Of a stretch of 64,000 nucleotides of DNA, positions 40,888-49,775 are shown piece by piece. This DNA comes from Pseudomonas sp. R84. GTDB taxonomy: Bacteria; Pseudomonadota; Gammaproteobacteria; Pseudomonadales; Pseudomonadaceae. Within the stretch, counting starts at the first letter, position 1; each line of letters opens with the position of its first letter. The translations under genes and the position numbers were made by a program. The DNA is taken from contig NZ_CP019426.1 of the NCBI RefSeq assembly GCF_009834515.1, forward strand, positions 62,001-126,000, in the 5' to 3' direction. The notes below the pieces were generated by a model that saw only the letters and a program-made list of their open reading frames with translations, had not been told where the DNA came from and ran no database searches.

Positions 40888-41946
40888 CTAAATCAACGAC
40901 ATCTGGCGACCCGGCGGACAGAAGGCGGTGCAATCGAGGTTATAGCCTTCGCGGTGATTCATGCCAAGCCGCTTGATCGCTTTGGCAAAGCGTTGCGCGA
41001 GCAGGTCGGCGAACACCCCTTCACCGCGCATGCGTGCACCAAAACGGCTGTCGTAGAGTTCGCCGCCACGGCTCTGGCGGATCAGGCTCAGCACGTGCGC
41101 GGCGCGTTGCGGGTAGTGCGACTGAAGCCATTCCTCGAACAGCGGCGCCACTTCCAGCGGCAGACGCAACATCATGTACGCAGCACTTTGCGCACCGGCG
41201 GCGTGGGCTTCGTTGAGCAGATTTTCGATTTCACTGTCATTGATCATTGGAATCATCGGTGAACACAGCACACCAACGGGAATGCCTGCTTCGCGCATCA
41301 TCCGGATCGCGCGCAATCGTGCCTTGGGTGCAGCGGCGCGCGGTTCGAGGATGCGTTTGAGTTCGTCGTCCAGCGTGGTCAGGCTGATCATTACGGCCAC
41401 TAGCCGTTGCTGCGCCAGTTCGGTGAGCAGGTCGAGGTCGCGCAGAATCAGCGAGCCTTTGGTGATGATGGTCACCGGGTGCTTATAGCGCAGCAGCACT
41501 TCGAGGGTCTGGCGGGTGATTTTGTGTTCACGCTCGATCGGCTGATACGGGTCGGTGTTGGAACCCAGGTTGATCGGCGCACATTGATAGCCTTTCTTTC
41601 CGAGCTGTTCTTCCAGCACTTGGGCGGCGTTGGTCTTGGCGATCAGTTTCGTTTCGAAATCCAGCCCGGGTGACATGTCCCAATAGGCGTGGCTGGGCCG
41701 TGCGTAGCAATAGATGCAGCCATGCTCACAGCCTCGATAGGGATTGATGGAACGGTCGAACGGCAAGTCTGGTGAAGTGTTACGGGTGATGATGGTTTTT
41801 GCGGTTTCGATCATCACCTCGGTGCCTTGCGTCAGCGGCACTTCCTGATACCAGCCGTCATCCTCCGCCACCGAGCGGTTCGGCGCGAAGCGGTTGTGCG
41901 GGTTACTGGCGGTTCCGCGACCGCGGGGCGGGAGAGGGTTGATCAT
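40888..41946 (-). CDS. PA0069-family radical SAM protein
   Basis: Predicted radical S-adenosylmethionine enzyme, 352 aa. The 4Fe-4S motif is CEHGCIYCYA (CX3CX2C) near residue 75, preceded by SINPYRG. The later segments PINLGSNTDPYQPIER and LCSPMIPMINDSE belong to the spore photoproduct lyase-like/Rv2578c group. The start at 41946 (MINPLPPRGRGTASNP) has AGGAG upstream; the open frame continues further without support. Substrate unknown. A C-terminal Cys (CTAFCPPGRQ) may bind another metal or cluster. It stands alone between the carbonic anhydrase and a small orphan gene. Confidence 0.88.
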   Translation of the reverse strand: MINPLPPRGRGTASNPHNRFAPNRSVAEDDGWYQEVPLTQGTEVMIETAKTIITRNTSPDLPFDRSINPYRGCEHGCIYCYARPSHAYWDMSPGLDFETKLIAKTNAAQVLEEQLGKKGYQCAPINLGSNTDPYQPIEREHKITRQTLEVLLRYKHPVTIITKGSLILRDLDLLTELAQQRLVAVMISLTTLDDELKRILEPRAAAPKARLRAIRMMREAGIPVGVLCSPMIPMINDSEIENLLNEAHAAGAQSAAYMMLRLPLEVAPLFEEWLQSHYPQRAAHVLSLIRQSRGGELYDSRFGARMRGEGVFADLLAQRFAKAIKRLGMNHREGYNLDCTAFCPPGRQMSLI

Positions 41947-42167
41947 TGGGCGGGCTCCTGATCTGTATATGCATACAGTACCTGAGCGCACCCGGTGTGA
42001 TCCAGTACCGTTCAGCGATGGGATACGCGCTGACTGGCAAAGTTTATATATAAGTGCAAAGTACAATCCGAGATACATATGTCCCGTTGTCGCGCCAAGT
42101 TATCGAATATAGTCTTGGCCACTTCCATCGGCATTTGTCCGGTAACTAAATTAAAAGGATTTAATTC

Positions 42168-42470
42168 ATGTCTTATCTCAATCAGCGTGGCGTCTTTATG
42201 CAAATGATGCTGCCCAATGCATCGGAGCCCAATACCATTGTTTCGATGCAACTTGCGCGCAAGGAACTGGGCTGGAACGCCGAGCAGGAGCTGCCCACCG
42301 AGACTCTGGTTGACTCGGACTACGTGGTGGCAGTGTCCAGCGACCGTGGCAAAACGTTCACTGTTCGCACCAACAAGAACGATGTGGACGGTGATGGTGA
42401 TATTGATAACGACGACAAGGCGAAGCTGATTGCATTGGCCAAGGCTTATGTAAGTATCGTTAATCCGTAA
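42168..42470 (+). CDS. Small hypothetical protein with an EF-hand/dockerin-like loop
   Basis: 100 aa, not recognised. No signal peptide is obvious. The first 65 residues look like a small alpha/beta part (SMQLARKELGWNAEQELPTE, DYVVAVSSDRGKTFTVRT). Residues 72-83 read DVDGDGDIDNDD, an EF-hand-type calcium loop with Asp at positions 1, 3, 5, 9 and 12, followed by helix KAKLIALAKAYVSI. The single loop plus helix resembles half a dockerin. AAAAGGA lies eight bases before the ATG. The flanking DNA is clearly AT-richer than its neighbours. A perfect terminator follows. Confidence 0.75.
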   Translation: MSYLNQRGVFMQMMLPNASEPNTIVSMQLARKELGWNAEQELPTETLVDSDYVVAVSSDRGKTFTVRTNKNDVDGDGDIDNDDKAKLIALAKAYVSIVNP

Positions 42471-42500
42471 GATTGGAACTTGTTGCGATATCTGTCATTA

Positions 42501-42540
42501 AAAAACCCTGCATGAATGGTTCATGCAGGGTTTTTGTTTT
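42501..42540. terminator. Bidirectional intrinsic terminator
   Basis: AAAAACCCTGCATGAA pairs perfectly with TTCATGCAGGGTTTTT around a three-base loop, with A/T runs on both sides. It ends the small orphan gene on the plus strand and the gluconate dehydrogenase operon on the minus strand. Confidence 0.95.
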
Positions 42541-43841
42541 TAATGATGATCGGTGACTTGGCCAAGATCATCAGTGGACGTAGTTTTCATATCGTCGCTG
42601 CGTAAACCCGCAACTTCTTTGGCGCTGACCGGCGCACCTTTATTACCCCAACTGCCGCGGATGAAGCTCACCACATCCGCCACTTCCTGATCCGACAGAC
42701 GCCAGGCGAAGCCCGGCATGGTGAAGGTCGACGGCGCCGTGTGTGTCGCCGGCAACGTACCGCCCTTGAGCACGATGTGAATCAACGAAGTCGGGTCTTC
42801 CGATTGCAGCACCGGATTACCCGCCAGCGCCGGGAACACCCGGGTATAACCGTGGCCATCGGTGCGGTGGCACGCGGCGCAGTTGTCGATGTACACCGCA
42901 GCGCCACGCTGACTGTCATCACCGTTCCACAGCGCCTTGGCGGCTTTTTCATCGTACTGATGCGGTTGATCGTTCGGATCAGTGGCCGGCAACGACTTGA
43001 GGTAGCGGGCAATCGCCGTCAGATCGGCATCCGTCATGTATTGCATGCTGTGGGTGACCACATCGCTCATGCCGCCGAACACGGCGCTGCGATCGCTACG
43101 CCCGGTCTTGAGGAACTGCACCAGTTGCTCTTCGCTCCAGCTACCGAGGCCATCCTTGTGATCACCACGCAGACTTTTGGCGATCCAGCCTTCCAGCGGC
43201 GCACTGCCGGCGAGGAAGTTTTTGCCATCGGCCGCGCTCAGGGATTTTTCCTGCATGGTCAGGGCGCGCGGCGTATGGCAGGCACCGCAATGACCGAGGC
43301 CTTCGACCAGATACGCACCACGATCGATCACCGGGTCGGTACTCGTCGCTTTGTAGTCCTCGACCTTCGGCGCAAACATCCAGCGCCAGCCCATCAACGG
43401 CCAACGCATGCTCAACGGCCACGGAATGTCGCTGGCCTTGTTCTCTTGCGCCACCGGTTCTACGCCGTGCATGAAGTACGCGTACAACGCTTGCATGTCG
43501 GTTTCGCTGACACGCGCGTAGGACGGATACGGCATCGCCGGGTACAACGTACTACCGTTTTTGGCGACGCCATGGCGTACGGCCTGATCGAAGTCCTCGA
43601 AGCTGTATTCACCGACGCCGGTTTTGTCCGGGGTGATGTTGGTCGAGTAGATCGTGCCGATCGGGGTTTCCATCGGCAGGCCACCGGCGAACGGTTTGCC
43701 GCCCTTGGCGGTGTGGCAGGCCACGCAGTCACCGGCGCGGGCGAGGTATTCGCCCTGTTTGATCAGACTTTGATCAACTTCAGCCGCATGAATTGAGGCA
43801 CTGCCGAGCAGCGCCAGAGTCGCGATAACGAGATTTTTCAT
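42540..43841 (-). CDS. Gluconate 2-dehydrogenase cytochrome c subunit
   Basis: Tri-heme c-type cytochrome passing electrons from the flavin subunit to ubiquinone, 433 aa. I chose the ATG at 43841 (MKNLVIATLALLG), eight bases after AAGGAG; one two codons earlier is too close. A signal peptide ends SIHA. Heme motifs are CVACHTAKGG, CGACHTPRAL and CAACHRTDGH, each followed by an axial Met candidate. The C-terminal part has an amphipathic stretch but no clear membrane anchor. Last gene of the three-gene operon. Confidence 0.92.
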   Translation of the reverse strand: MKNLVIATLALLGSASIHAAEVDQSLIKQGEYLARAGDCVACHTAKGGKPFAGGLPMETPIGTIYSTNITPDKTGVGEYSFEDFDQAVRHGVAKNGSTLYPAMPYPSYARVSETDMQALYAYFMHGVEPVAQENKASDIPWPLSMRWPLMGWRWMFAPKVEDYKATSTDPVIDRGAYLVEGLGHCGACHTPRALTMQEKSLSAADGKNFLAGSAPLEGWIAKSLRGDHKDGLGSWSEEQLVQFLKTGRSDRSAVFGGMSDVVTHSMQYMTDADLTAIARYLKSLPATDPNDQPHQYDEKAAKALWNGDDSQRGAAVYIDNCAACHRTDGHGYTRVFPALAGNPVLQSEDPTSLIHIVLKGGTLPATHTAPSTFTMPGFAWRLSDQEVADVVSFIRGSWGNKGAPVSAKEVAGLRSDDMKTTSTDDLGQVTDHH

Positions 43842-43853
43842 GGTCATCGCTCC

Positions 43854-45638
43854 TTAAGCCTGAACCAGCGGGCCGGGGTTTTTCAGGTATTGCTCGCGGA
43901 TCGCCTTCGCCGACCAGTAGGTCAGTGCGGCAACCAGCCCGGTCGGGTTGTAACCGAGGCCTTGCGGGAATGCCGAGGCACCCGGAACGAAAACGTTGTG
44001 CACGTCCCAGCTCTGCAAGTAGCGGTTCAGCGCGCTCTTCTTTGGGTCGGTGCCCATGATCGCGCCACCGTTAAGGTGGGTGGTCTGGTACGACGCGGTG
44101 TTGAAGTGGTCGCCGACTTTCTTGCCGATCACCGCAATGGCTTTCGGGCCCATCGCTTCGGCGACCTTGCCCATTTTCTCGACCATGAAACGGTTCATCT
44201 TGATGTCGTTTTCCTGCCAGTCGAAGGTCATCCGCAGCAGCGGCAAACCATAGGCATCGCGGTACACCGGATCGAGATCAAGGTAGTTGCCACGGTAGGA
44301 CTGATGCGCGCCGTGGGCATCCATCGACACCTGGTGGGTGTAGTAATCGGCGGTGGCGCGTTTCCAGTCACTGCCCCACGCCGGTGTACCCGGCGGATTC
44401 GAGGTGCCAGCAATCGGTCGGCTACCAGCCTGGTTGACCCACATCGGCGAGCCGCCGACGAAGCCGTGCGGGCCGTGGTCGAAGTTGTCGGCGTTGAAGT
44501 CATCCAGCGCCACGCCGTTGCCGCCGGCGCCAATGAAGTTGTTGGTGTGGGTGTCCTTGTTGAAGAACGCCTTGATGGTCGCCATGTTCTGGTAGGCAAA
44601 GTTACGCCCGACCACGCCTTCGCCGCTGATCGGGTCGTATGGCTTGCCGATGCCGGACAGCAGCATCAGACGCACGTTGTGCAACTGGAACGCGCCGAGA
44701 ATCACCAGATCCGCCGGTTGCTCGATCTCGCGACCCTGTCCGTCGATGTAGGTCACGCCGGTGGCTTTGGATTTGCTGCTGTCGAGATTGACCCGCAACA
44801 CATGCGAGTTAGGCCGCAGCTCGAAATTCGGCAGCGGCTTGAGCGCCGGCAGAATGTTCACGTTCGGCGAGGCTTTGGAATACATGTAGCAAACGTAACC
44901 ACTGCAGAAACCGCAGAAGTTGCACGGCCCCATCTGTGCGCCGTAAGGGTTGGTGTAAGGCCCCGAGGTGTTTGCCGAAGGCAAGTTGTAGGGCTTGTAA
45001 CCGACTTCAGTCGCTGCTTTGCCGAACAGCTGTGCGGAGACTGTGTTTTTCTGCGCTTCCAGCGGGAACGGGTTGGAGCGATCCGGCGCGTACGGGTTGC
45101 CGCCCTTGCCCTGACCGACCAATTGGCCTTTCACCGTCCAGGCCTGGCCCGAGGTGCCGAAGACTTTTTCGGCGAAATCGAAGAACGGCTCCAGTTCTTC
45201 ATAGCTGACGCCGAAGTCCTGGATGGTCATGTCCTTGGGGATAAAGCTTTTGCCGTAGCGCTCTTCGTAGTGGCTACGCATGCGCAACTCGATCGGATCG
45301 ACCCGGAAGTGCACGCCCGACCAGTGCAGTCCGGCGCCGCCAACACCATTGCCCGGCAGAAACGCGCCCAACTGGCGGTTCGGCAGGGCGATGTCGTTGA
45401 CGCTGTGGCGAATGGTGACGGTTTCCTTGGAGATGTCCTGAAAGAGTTTTTTACGCACGCTGTAGGTGAGTTCGTCGATCACCTGCGGATAGTTGCCGTC
45501 CGGGTAGGTGTCCTGCATCGGCCCGCGCTCCAGCGCCAGCACGTTGAGGCCCGCTTCGGTCAATTCTTTGGCCATGATCGCGCCAGTCCAGCCGAAACCG
45601 ACAATGACTGCGTCAACCTTCTTCATTACCGTTGCCAT
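43854..45638 (-). CDS. Gluconate 2-dehydrogenase flavoprotein subunit (GMC oxidoreductase)
   Basis: Catalytic FAD subunit oxidising gluconate to 2-ketogluconate in the periplasm, 594 aa. The N-terminal dinucleotide fold is AVIVGFGWTGAIMAKELTEAG and the GMC signature region is GNGVGGAGLHWSGVHFR. A cysteine cluster CNFCGFCSGYVC near residue 240 could hold an iron-sulfur cluster, as reported for related membrane dehydrogenases. The C-terminal HLNGGAIMGTDP and NPTGLVAALTYWSA carry the active-site His and Asn. No own signal peptide, so it is probably exported with the Tat-dependent small subunit. Confidence 0.92.
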   Translation of the reverse strand: MATVMKKVDAVIVGFGWTGAIMAKELTEAGLNVLALERGPMQDTYPDGNYPQVIDELTYSVRKKLFQDISKETVTIRHSVNDIALPNRQLGAFLPGNGVGGAGLHWSGVHFRVDPIELRMRSHYEERYGKSFIPKDMTIQDFGVSYEELEPFFDFAEKVFGTSGQAWTVKGQLVGQGKGGNPYAPDRSNPFPLEAQKNTVSAQLFGKAATEVGYKPYNLPSANTSGPYTNPYGAQMGPCNFCGFCSGYVCYMYSKASPNVNILPALKPLPNFELRPNSHVLRVNLDSSKSKATGVTYIDGQGREIEQPADLVILGAFQLHNVRLMLLSGIGKPYDPISGEGVVGRNFAYQNMATIKAFFNKDTHTNNFIGAGGNGVALDDFNADNFDHGPHGFVGGSPMWVNQAGSRPIAGTSNPPGTPAWGSDWKRATADYYTHQVSMDAHGAHQSYRGNYLDLDPVYRDAYGLPLLRMTFDWQENDIKMNRFMVEKMGKVAEAMGPKAIAVIGKKVGDHFNTASYQTTHLNGGAIMGTDPKKSALNRYLQSWDVHNVFVPGASAFPQGLGYNPTGLVAALTYWSAKAIREQYLKNPGPLVQA

Positions 45639-45640
45639 GC

Positions 45641-46387
45641 TTACGCCCTCTCGCCGCGAATCGAAACTGCCGGGAAGGGGTATTGCTCGTTACGTTCCAC
45701 CCAATCCATGAAATCGGCGCGGGCGCCGGGGAAGCCGATCATTGTCCAGCCGACCATGCCTTTGTTGCCACCGTGGATCGGGTCGCAGAAGAACCCCTCC
45801 TTGGTGTTTTGCAGCAGCAGATTGAAGAAAATCTTCGCCGGAACCGCGTCGAACTGCGCTTTGCCGGTTTCAAGTTGCTTGAGCAAATCGTCTCGGGTAG
45901 CGCTGTCTTGCTCAGCAAATACTTTACCGTTGAGGGATTTTGCCCACTGATCCGTGGCGGCGATGCCGAGGCGATAGATCTCTTTGGGCACCAGTTTGCT
46001 CTGCCAGCCCATTTCCGGAGCGGCGTCGGCGTTGAACGGGCCTTGCATGTACCACAGCGCACCGGCGGCGTACGGCGTGTTCATCTGCCGGTCGATGTAT
46101 TCCGGCACGCCGGCTTCGAGCGCGCCCGGGCCTTGGGCATCGTTGGGGATCAGCTGTGCGACGGCGGCATTGATGAACGCCCATTCTTCGGCGGTGAAAT
46201 AGCTCGGCTGATACACGCTGGCATCAGTGCGAACCGGTTGCGGCGCGGGCGCAGCTGGTTTGGCTTCAGGCGCTGCTTGCAAGACGCTGCTGCCCAGACC
46301 GGTGCCAGCCAGGGTGACCACCGGAATCAGGGTCAGGGATTTGCGTAAGAATTCACGCCGCGGGTTGTCTCGACTTTCATCAGACAT
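45641..46387 (-). CDS. Gluconate 2-dehydrogenase small (gamma) subunit 3
   Basis: 248 aa. Start at 46387 (MSDESRDNPRREFLRKSLT) with GAGGTG upstream. The twin-arginine motif RREFLRK plus hydrophobic SLTLIPVVTLAGTGLG forms a Tat signal, so the protein carries the flavin subunit to the periplasm. The conserved DUF1932-like/Gluconate_2-dh3 domain (about 52-240) has FTAEEWAFINAAVAQLIP and YIDRQMNTPYAAGALWY. First gene of the operon; its stop is 2 bp before the flavin-subunit start. A hairpin (46417-46436) lies in its leader. Confidence 0.92.
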   Translation of the reverse strand: MSDESRDNPRREFLRKSLTLIPVVTLAGTGLGSSVLQAAPEAKPAAPAPQPVRTDASVYQPSYFTAEEWAFINAAVAQLIPNDAQGPGALEAGVPEYIDRQMNTPYAAGALWYMQGPFNADAAPEMGWQSKLVPKEIYRLGIAATDQWAKSLNGKVFAEQDSATRDDLLKQLETGKAQFDAVPAKIFFNLLLQNTKEGFFCDPIHGGNKGMVGWTMIGFPGARADFMDWVERNEQYPFPAVSIRGERA

Positions 46388-46690
46388 GGGGTGCACCTCA
46401 TCAGGCATTAGGGGACAGCCGCTTCTGCGAGCGGCTTGAGGAGTTTTCGTCGCGACGTGACGGTATGACCCGGAAAATGGGGACTCGTCTGCAACATCGT
46501 GTGACAAATGGTAGCAGGCTAAGCTTCGGGATGAATCGATTCAGTGGAAAAAAACAGCGGTTTTCCGCATGCCAGTGCATGAAACCGTGCGGATTCACGA
46601 TTCTTTGACAAGCGCCTCACAGGGCTTTGACCGCTCAACATCGAAGCTGCCGTTCCTCTCACCGATGAACCCCGACACGGTTACCCCAGC
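46388..46690. other. Divergent region upstream of gluconate dehydrogenase and the phosphatase
   Basis: 303 bp. A hairpin AGCCGCT-TCTGCG-AGCGGCT at 46417-46436 would lie in the leader of the leftward message, ~30 nt before the start. The remainder must hold both promoters. No gene or clear operator was seen. Confidence 0.5.
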
Positions 46691-47335
46691 ATGTCCCGAG
46701 TGCGTTTTTTTTCCGCTTTGTGCTTATCGCTATTGGTGCTGTTGCCCTGGATGCCTGCCCAGGCTGCGGCAACTGCGACAGTTCGTCCTGCTGATTGGGC
46801 GCAACCGGTCGAAGTGCAATACAACCTGTTCCAGATGTCGCCGACGCTCTATCGCAGCGCCTTGCCCGATGGCGGTGCGGTGCCGTTGCTGAAGAATCTG
46901 AAAGTCGCCACGGTGATCAACTTCCTTCCGGAAGCGGACAGTAATTGGTTGTCCGAGCCCGGCATCAATCAGGTGCAACTGCCGTATCGCACCAATCACG
47001 TTGACGACGCCGATGTGCTCAAGACCCTGCGGGCGATTCAGTCTGCCGAAGCCAGCGGTCCGGTATTGATGCATTGCAAACACGGCTCCGACCGCACCGG
47101 CCTGATGGCGGCGATGTACCGTGTGGTGGTGCAGGGCTGGAGCAAAGAGGATGCCTTGAGCGAGATGACTCAGGGCGGTTTTGGTGAGAGCGGGCACTTC
47201 CGCGATAGCGTGCGCTACGTGATGCAGGCCGATGTCGACAAGCTGCGCACGGCGCTGGCCAATGGCGATTGCAGCACCAGTGCTTTCGCCACCTGTTCGA
47301 TGAAAAGCTGGTTCAAGTCCGCCCACGTCGAGTGA
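46691..47335 (+). CDS. Exported dual-specificity/tyrosine phosphatase-like protein
   Basis: 214 aa with an N-terminal signal peptide (about 1-25, LLVLLPWMPAQAAA). The phosphatase loop is HCKHGSDRTGLMAAMYR, matching the HCX5R signature with Cys nucleophile and Arg. FLPEADSNWLSEPGINQV may carry the general-acid region. It belongs to the DSP/tyrosine-phosphatase group found as periplasmic proteins in pseudomonads. Substrate unknown; phosphoinositides, phosphoproteins or sugar phosphates are all possible. Two late Cys (GDCSTSAFATCS) may form a disulfide. Confidence 0.87.
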   Translation: MSRVRFFSALCLSLLVLLPWMPAQAAATATVRPADWAQPVEVQYNLFQMSPTLYRSALPDGGAVPLLKNLKVATVINFLPEADSNWLSEPGINQVQLPYRTNHVDDADVLKTLRAIQSAEASGPVLMHCKHGSDRTGLMAAMYRVVVQGWSKEDALSEMTQGGFGESGHFRDSVRYVMQADVDKLRTALANGDCSTSAFATCSMKSWFKSAHVE

Positions 47336-47343
47336 TCGGCGCG

Positions 47344-49368
47344 TCAGTCCGGTTGCGCTGCCAGATCTGTCTGAACTGCCTGGCCGACGAAGACTTCCAG
47401 CGCGGCCAACAGTGAAATCGAATCACCGGAGAAGAACGCTTCACGCAACTTTCGGCCGGTTTGCGCATTGAATACCCCATCACGCTCAATGTGCTTGAAC
47501 GCCTCGCTGGCCAGTACGCCTGACCATTTGTAGGCGTAGACCGATGCTTCGTAACCGGTCACCAGATAATCGAAACTGTTGGCAAAGCGGCAATAGGCGG
47601 GCAATTGCAGTTGCGGTATTTCCAGCAGCACCGCTTCGAAGCGCTGTTGCGGGTTTTGGCCATTTTCTTCGCTGCGGTGCAATTCAAGATCGAGTAAAGC
47701 CTCAAGCAGCAGCGTGGCGGTATCGCGACTGGTAAGCGTCGCGATGGCGGCCAGTGCTGACGTTAGCCGTGCGCGCTTTAGCGGCGAGCGGGTTTCGTGG
47801 TGTGCTGACAGCCACTGAAGCAGCTCCGCTGAAAGGCTGAATTGTTCGAACAGTTGCCCGGCAAACTCACCGGTATCACGCCCCAGTTGCGCGATACCCG
47901 ACAGATTGTGGTGAGGCGAGCGGGTCAGCACCTGTTGCAGGCAATGCCCGAACTCATGGAACAGCACGCGCAGGTCCTTGTGTGAAAGCAGGCAGCGATG
48001 TTCGCTGGTCGCGGCAGGGAAGTTGCAGTGGAGGATAGCGATTGGCAGGGCCGGCCGACCCTCGGCATTGATGCGTCGGTTGCGCATGGTATTGGTCAGG
48101 GCAAAGTCGGGGGCGTCCTCGCGATGAAAGGGATCGAAGTAGATGTACCCGATCAACTGTCCGTATTCGCTGACTTCCAACAGACGCACTTCCTCGTGCC
48201 AATGGCTGAGGTCCTTCTGCTCGGTCAGTTTGATACCGAATAAATGTTCATTGAATTGGCAGAACCGACACAGCGTTTCATCCAGCGGAAAATACTCGCC
48301 AAGTCCGTTCAGTGCGCTCGCCGAGCGTTGCTGACGTAATTGCTCGACGAAAAACTCGAAATCCCAAGCCTGCAGTTCTGTGACGCCCTGGGTTGTGGCG
48401 AATGCTCGCAGGGCCTGCATGTCCTGCTCCAGTGATGTGCGATTGTGCTCGATCTGTTGCTTTAAAAAATGTTCGACCTGGGCGGGCGAGTTGGCCATGT
48501 GGTTCGAAAGCCGCAGGTGTGCAAAGCTCTCGAAGCCCAGCAACCGGGCTTTTTCATGGCGTAAGCCGAGCAGTTTTTGCAAGACGGGTCCGTTATCGAA
48601 CCGCGCATCATGCGGTCCTTGATCCGAGGCCCGGGTGCAATAAGCGCGAAAATACTCTTCGCGCAAATGCCGATCTCGCGCATTTTTCATGATGTATTCG
48701 TAGGTGTTTCGATCCAGCGTCAACAACCAGCCGCTTTTCCCCGCTCGACGCGCGTTGAGCGCCAGCCGATCCTGGAACGCGGCTGACAGGCCGTCGAGGG
48801 TCGCAGCCTGGCTAATCTGCTTGCTCCAGCCAGCGCTGCTGCGCTCCAGATTGATCTGGAACAATTGCTCCTGAAGCTCGATGTCGAGGTTTATCGTGGT
48901 TAACCGCTGTCGCAGTTCGGCAGGCAACTCAATGCCCGACAAACGAAAACCACGCAGAGTCTTGGCCAACGACGCTTTGCGAAAGTCATCGAAGCTGTCG
49001 GCGATCGGGCTCTGCTGCAGACGTTGATACGTGTGATAAAGCTCCAGGTTCGCAGCCTTCTGCACCCGATAGCGAGCCGCAGTAATGCTGCACAGGGCGC
49101 TTTGCTCTATCCAGTCGATGTCCGTGGTTTTGACGGTCGAGAGCACTTCAATGATGCCCATGGTTTCAGCGAGCCGTGCGTCGGCTTCGGCGACGGCCAC
49201 CACCAGATCATCCCAATTGGGGTGGTCGGTCTGGGTGGCGATCACTTCGGCGATGATCCGCTGATTATCGGCCACGATGGCATTGATGGCGGGTGCCAGG
49301 TGCTCGGCCTTCACGTCGGACCAGGCCGGCAGCTGCCAGCGTTGTAGCAGGGGATTGGTAGGGGGCAT
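47344..49368 (-). CDS. Divergent M3 family oligopeptidase (PrlC paralogue)
   Basis: 674-aa zinc peptidase related to PrlC, encoded two genes downstream. The HEXXH site is FHEFGHCLQQVL, with the third zinc ligand Glu in DTGEFAGQLFEQ. No signal peptide, so cytoplasmic. Compared with PrlC, the substrate loop after NSF changes from AHIFAGGYAAGYYS to DYLVTGYEASVYA: the conserved His becomes Tyr and one glycine is lost. That predicts altered catalysis or specificity. The start at 49368 (MPPTNPLLQRWQLPAW) has AAGGAA upstream. Likely an old duplicate of prlC that stayed next to it. Confidence 0.88.
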   Translation of the reverse strand: MPPTNPLLQRWQLPAWSDVKAEHLAPAINAIVADNQRIIAEVIATQTDHPNWDDLVVAVAEADARLAETMGIIEVLSTVKTTDIDWIEQSALCSITAARYRVQKAANLELYHTYQRLQQSPIADSFDDFRKASLAKTLRGFRLSGIELPAELRQRLTTINLDIELQEQLFQINLERSSAGWSKQISQAATLDGLSAAFQDRLALNARRAGKSGWLLTLDRNTYEYIMKNARDRHLREEYFRAYCTRASDQGPHDARFDNGPVLQKLLGLRHEKARLLGFESFAHLRLSNHMANSPAQVEHFLKQQIEHNRTSLEQDMQALRAFATTQGVTELQAWDFEFFVEQLRQQRSASALNGLGEYFPLDETLCRFCQFNEHLFGIKLTEQKDLSHWHEEVRLLEVSEYGQLIGYIYFDPFHREDAPDFALTNTMRNRRINAEGRPALPIAILHCNFPAATSEHRCLLSHKDLRVLFHEFGHCLQQVLTRSPHHNLSGIAQLGRDTGEFAGQLFEQFSLSAELLQWLSAHHETRSPLKRARLTSALAAIATLTSRDTATLLLEALLDLELHRSEENGQNPQQRFEAVLLEIPQLQLPAYCRFANSFDYLVTGYEASVYAYKWSGVLASEAFKHIERDGVFNAQTGRKLREAFFSGDSISLLAALEVFVGQAVQTDLAAQPD

Positions 49369-49446
49369 CGCGTCTTCCTTGACCGCAGGTTGAAAAAAAT
49401 CAGCCTACGGAGAAAGCGCAAGGGCAAGGCATTAGATAGATACCAC

Positions 49447-49471
49447 CTCGCACCGCTGATTCGGTGCGAGG
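49447..49471 (-). terminator. Hairpin downstream of yheV
   Basis: CTCGCACC and GGTGCGAG pair around an eight-base loop ~10 bp past the yheV stop. There is no T-run, so it is a weak candidate. Confidence 0.4.
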
Positions 49472-49481
49472 CAGTCATGGC

Positions 49482-49775
49482 TCAATTGGGCTGGTCAGGC
49501 TTTTTTTTCAGTTTCGGGTTGGGGAAAAACTGTACGGCCTGCACGGTCTTGTCCGGCGCGGGTTTGTTCAGCGCACTGGTGTTGACCCGCGTGCCCAATT
49601 CTTTCGGCACCGACAGCCCTTGCTCGTTTAGCGTATCCGAGTAACCGCAGGCCACACATTCGCGGTGCGGCACGCCGTCCTCGTTCCACATCATCAGCTT
49701 GTCCGGTTCGCTGCACGCCGGGCAGACCGCCCCGGCGATAAAGCGCTTCTTGGTAATCACAGGCCCCTCACTCAT
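49482..49775 (-). CDS. yheV: YheV family zinc-ribbon protein
   Basis: 97-aa small protein of unknown function with one zinc ribbon: AVCPACSEPDKL (CX2C) and RECVACGYSD (CX2C). The start overlaps the prlC stop as ATGA, the conserved prlC-yheV order of gammaproteobacteria. The C-terminal 45 residues (GTRVNTSALNKPAPDK and a Lys-rich tail) are variable. Cytoplasmic. Coupling suggests a role near PrlC function, but none is known. Confidence 0.9.
   Translation of the reverse strand: MSEGPVITKKRFIAGAVCPACSEPDKLMMWNEDGVPHRECVACGYSDTLNEQGLSVPKELGTRVNTSALNKPAPDKTVQAVQFFPNPKLKKKPDQPN

Noticed and set aside
43890..45950. 686-aa plus-strand open frame opposite the gluconate dehydrogenase genes
   Set aside because: Antisense shadow of the flavin subunit: Arg/Val/His-rich composition, no domain, no ribosome-binding site.
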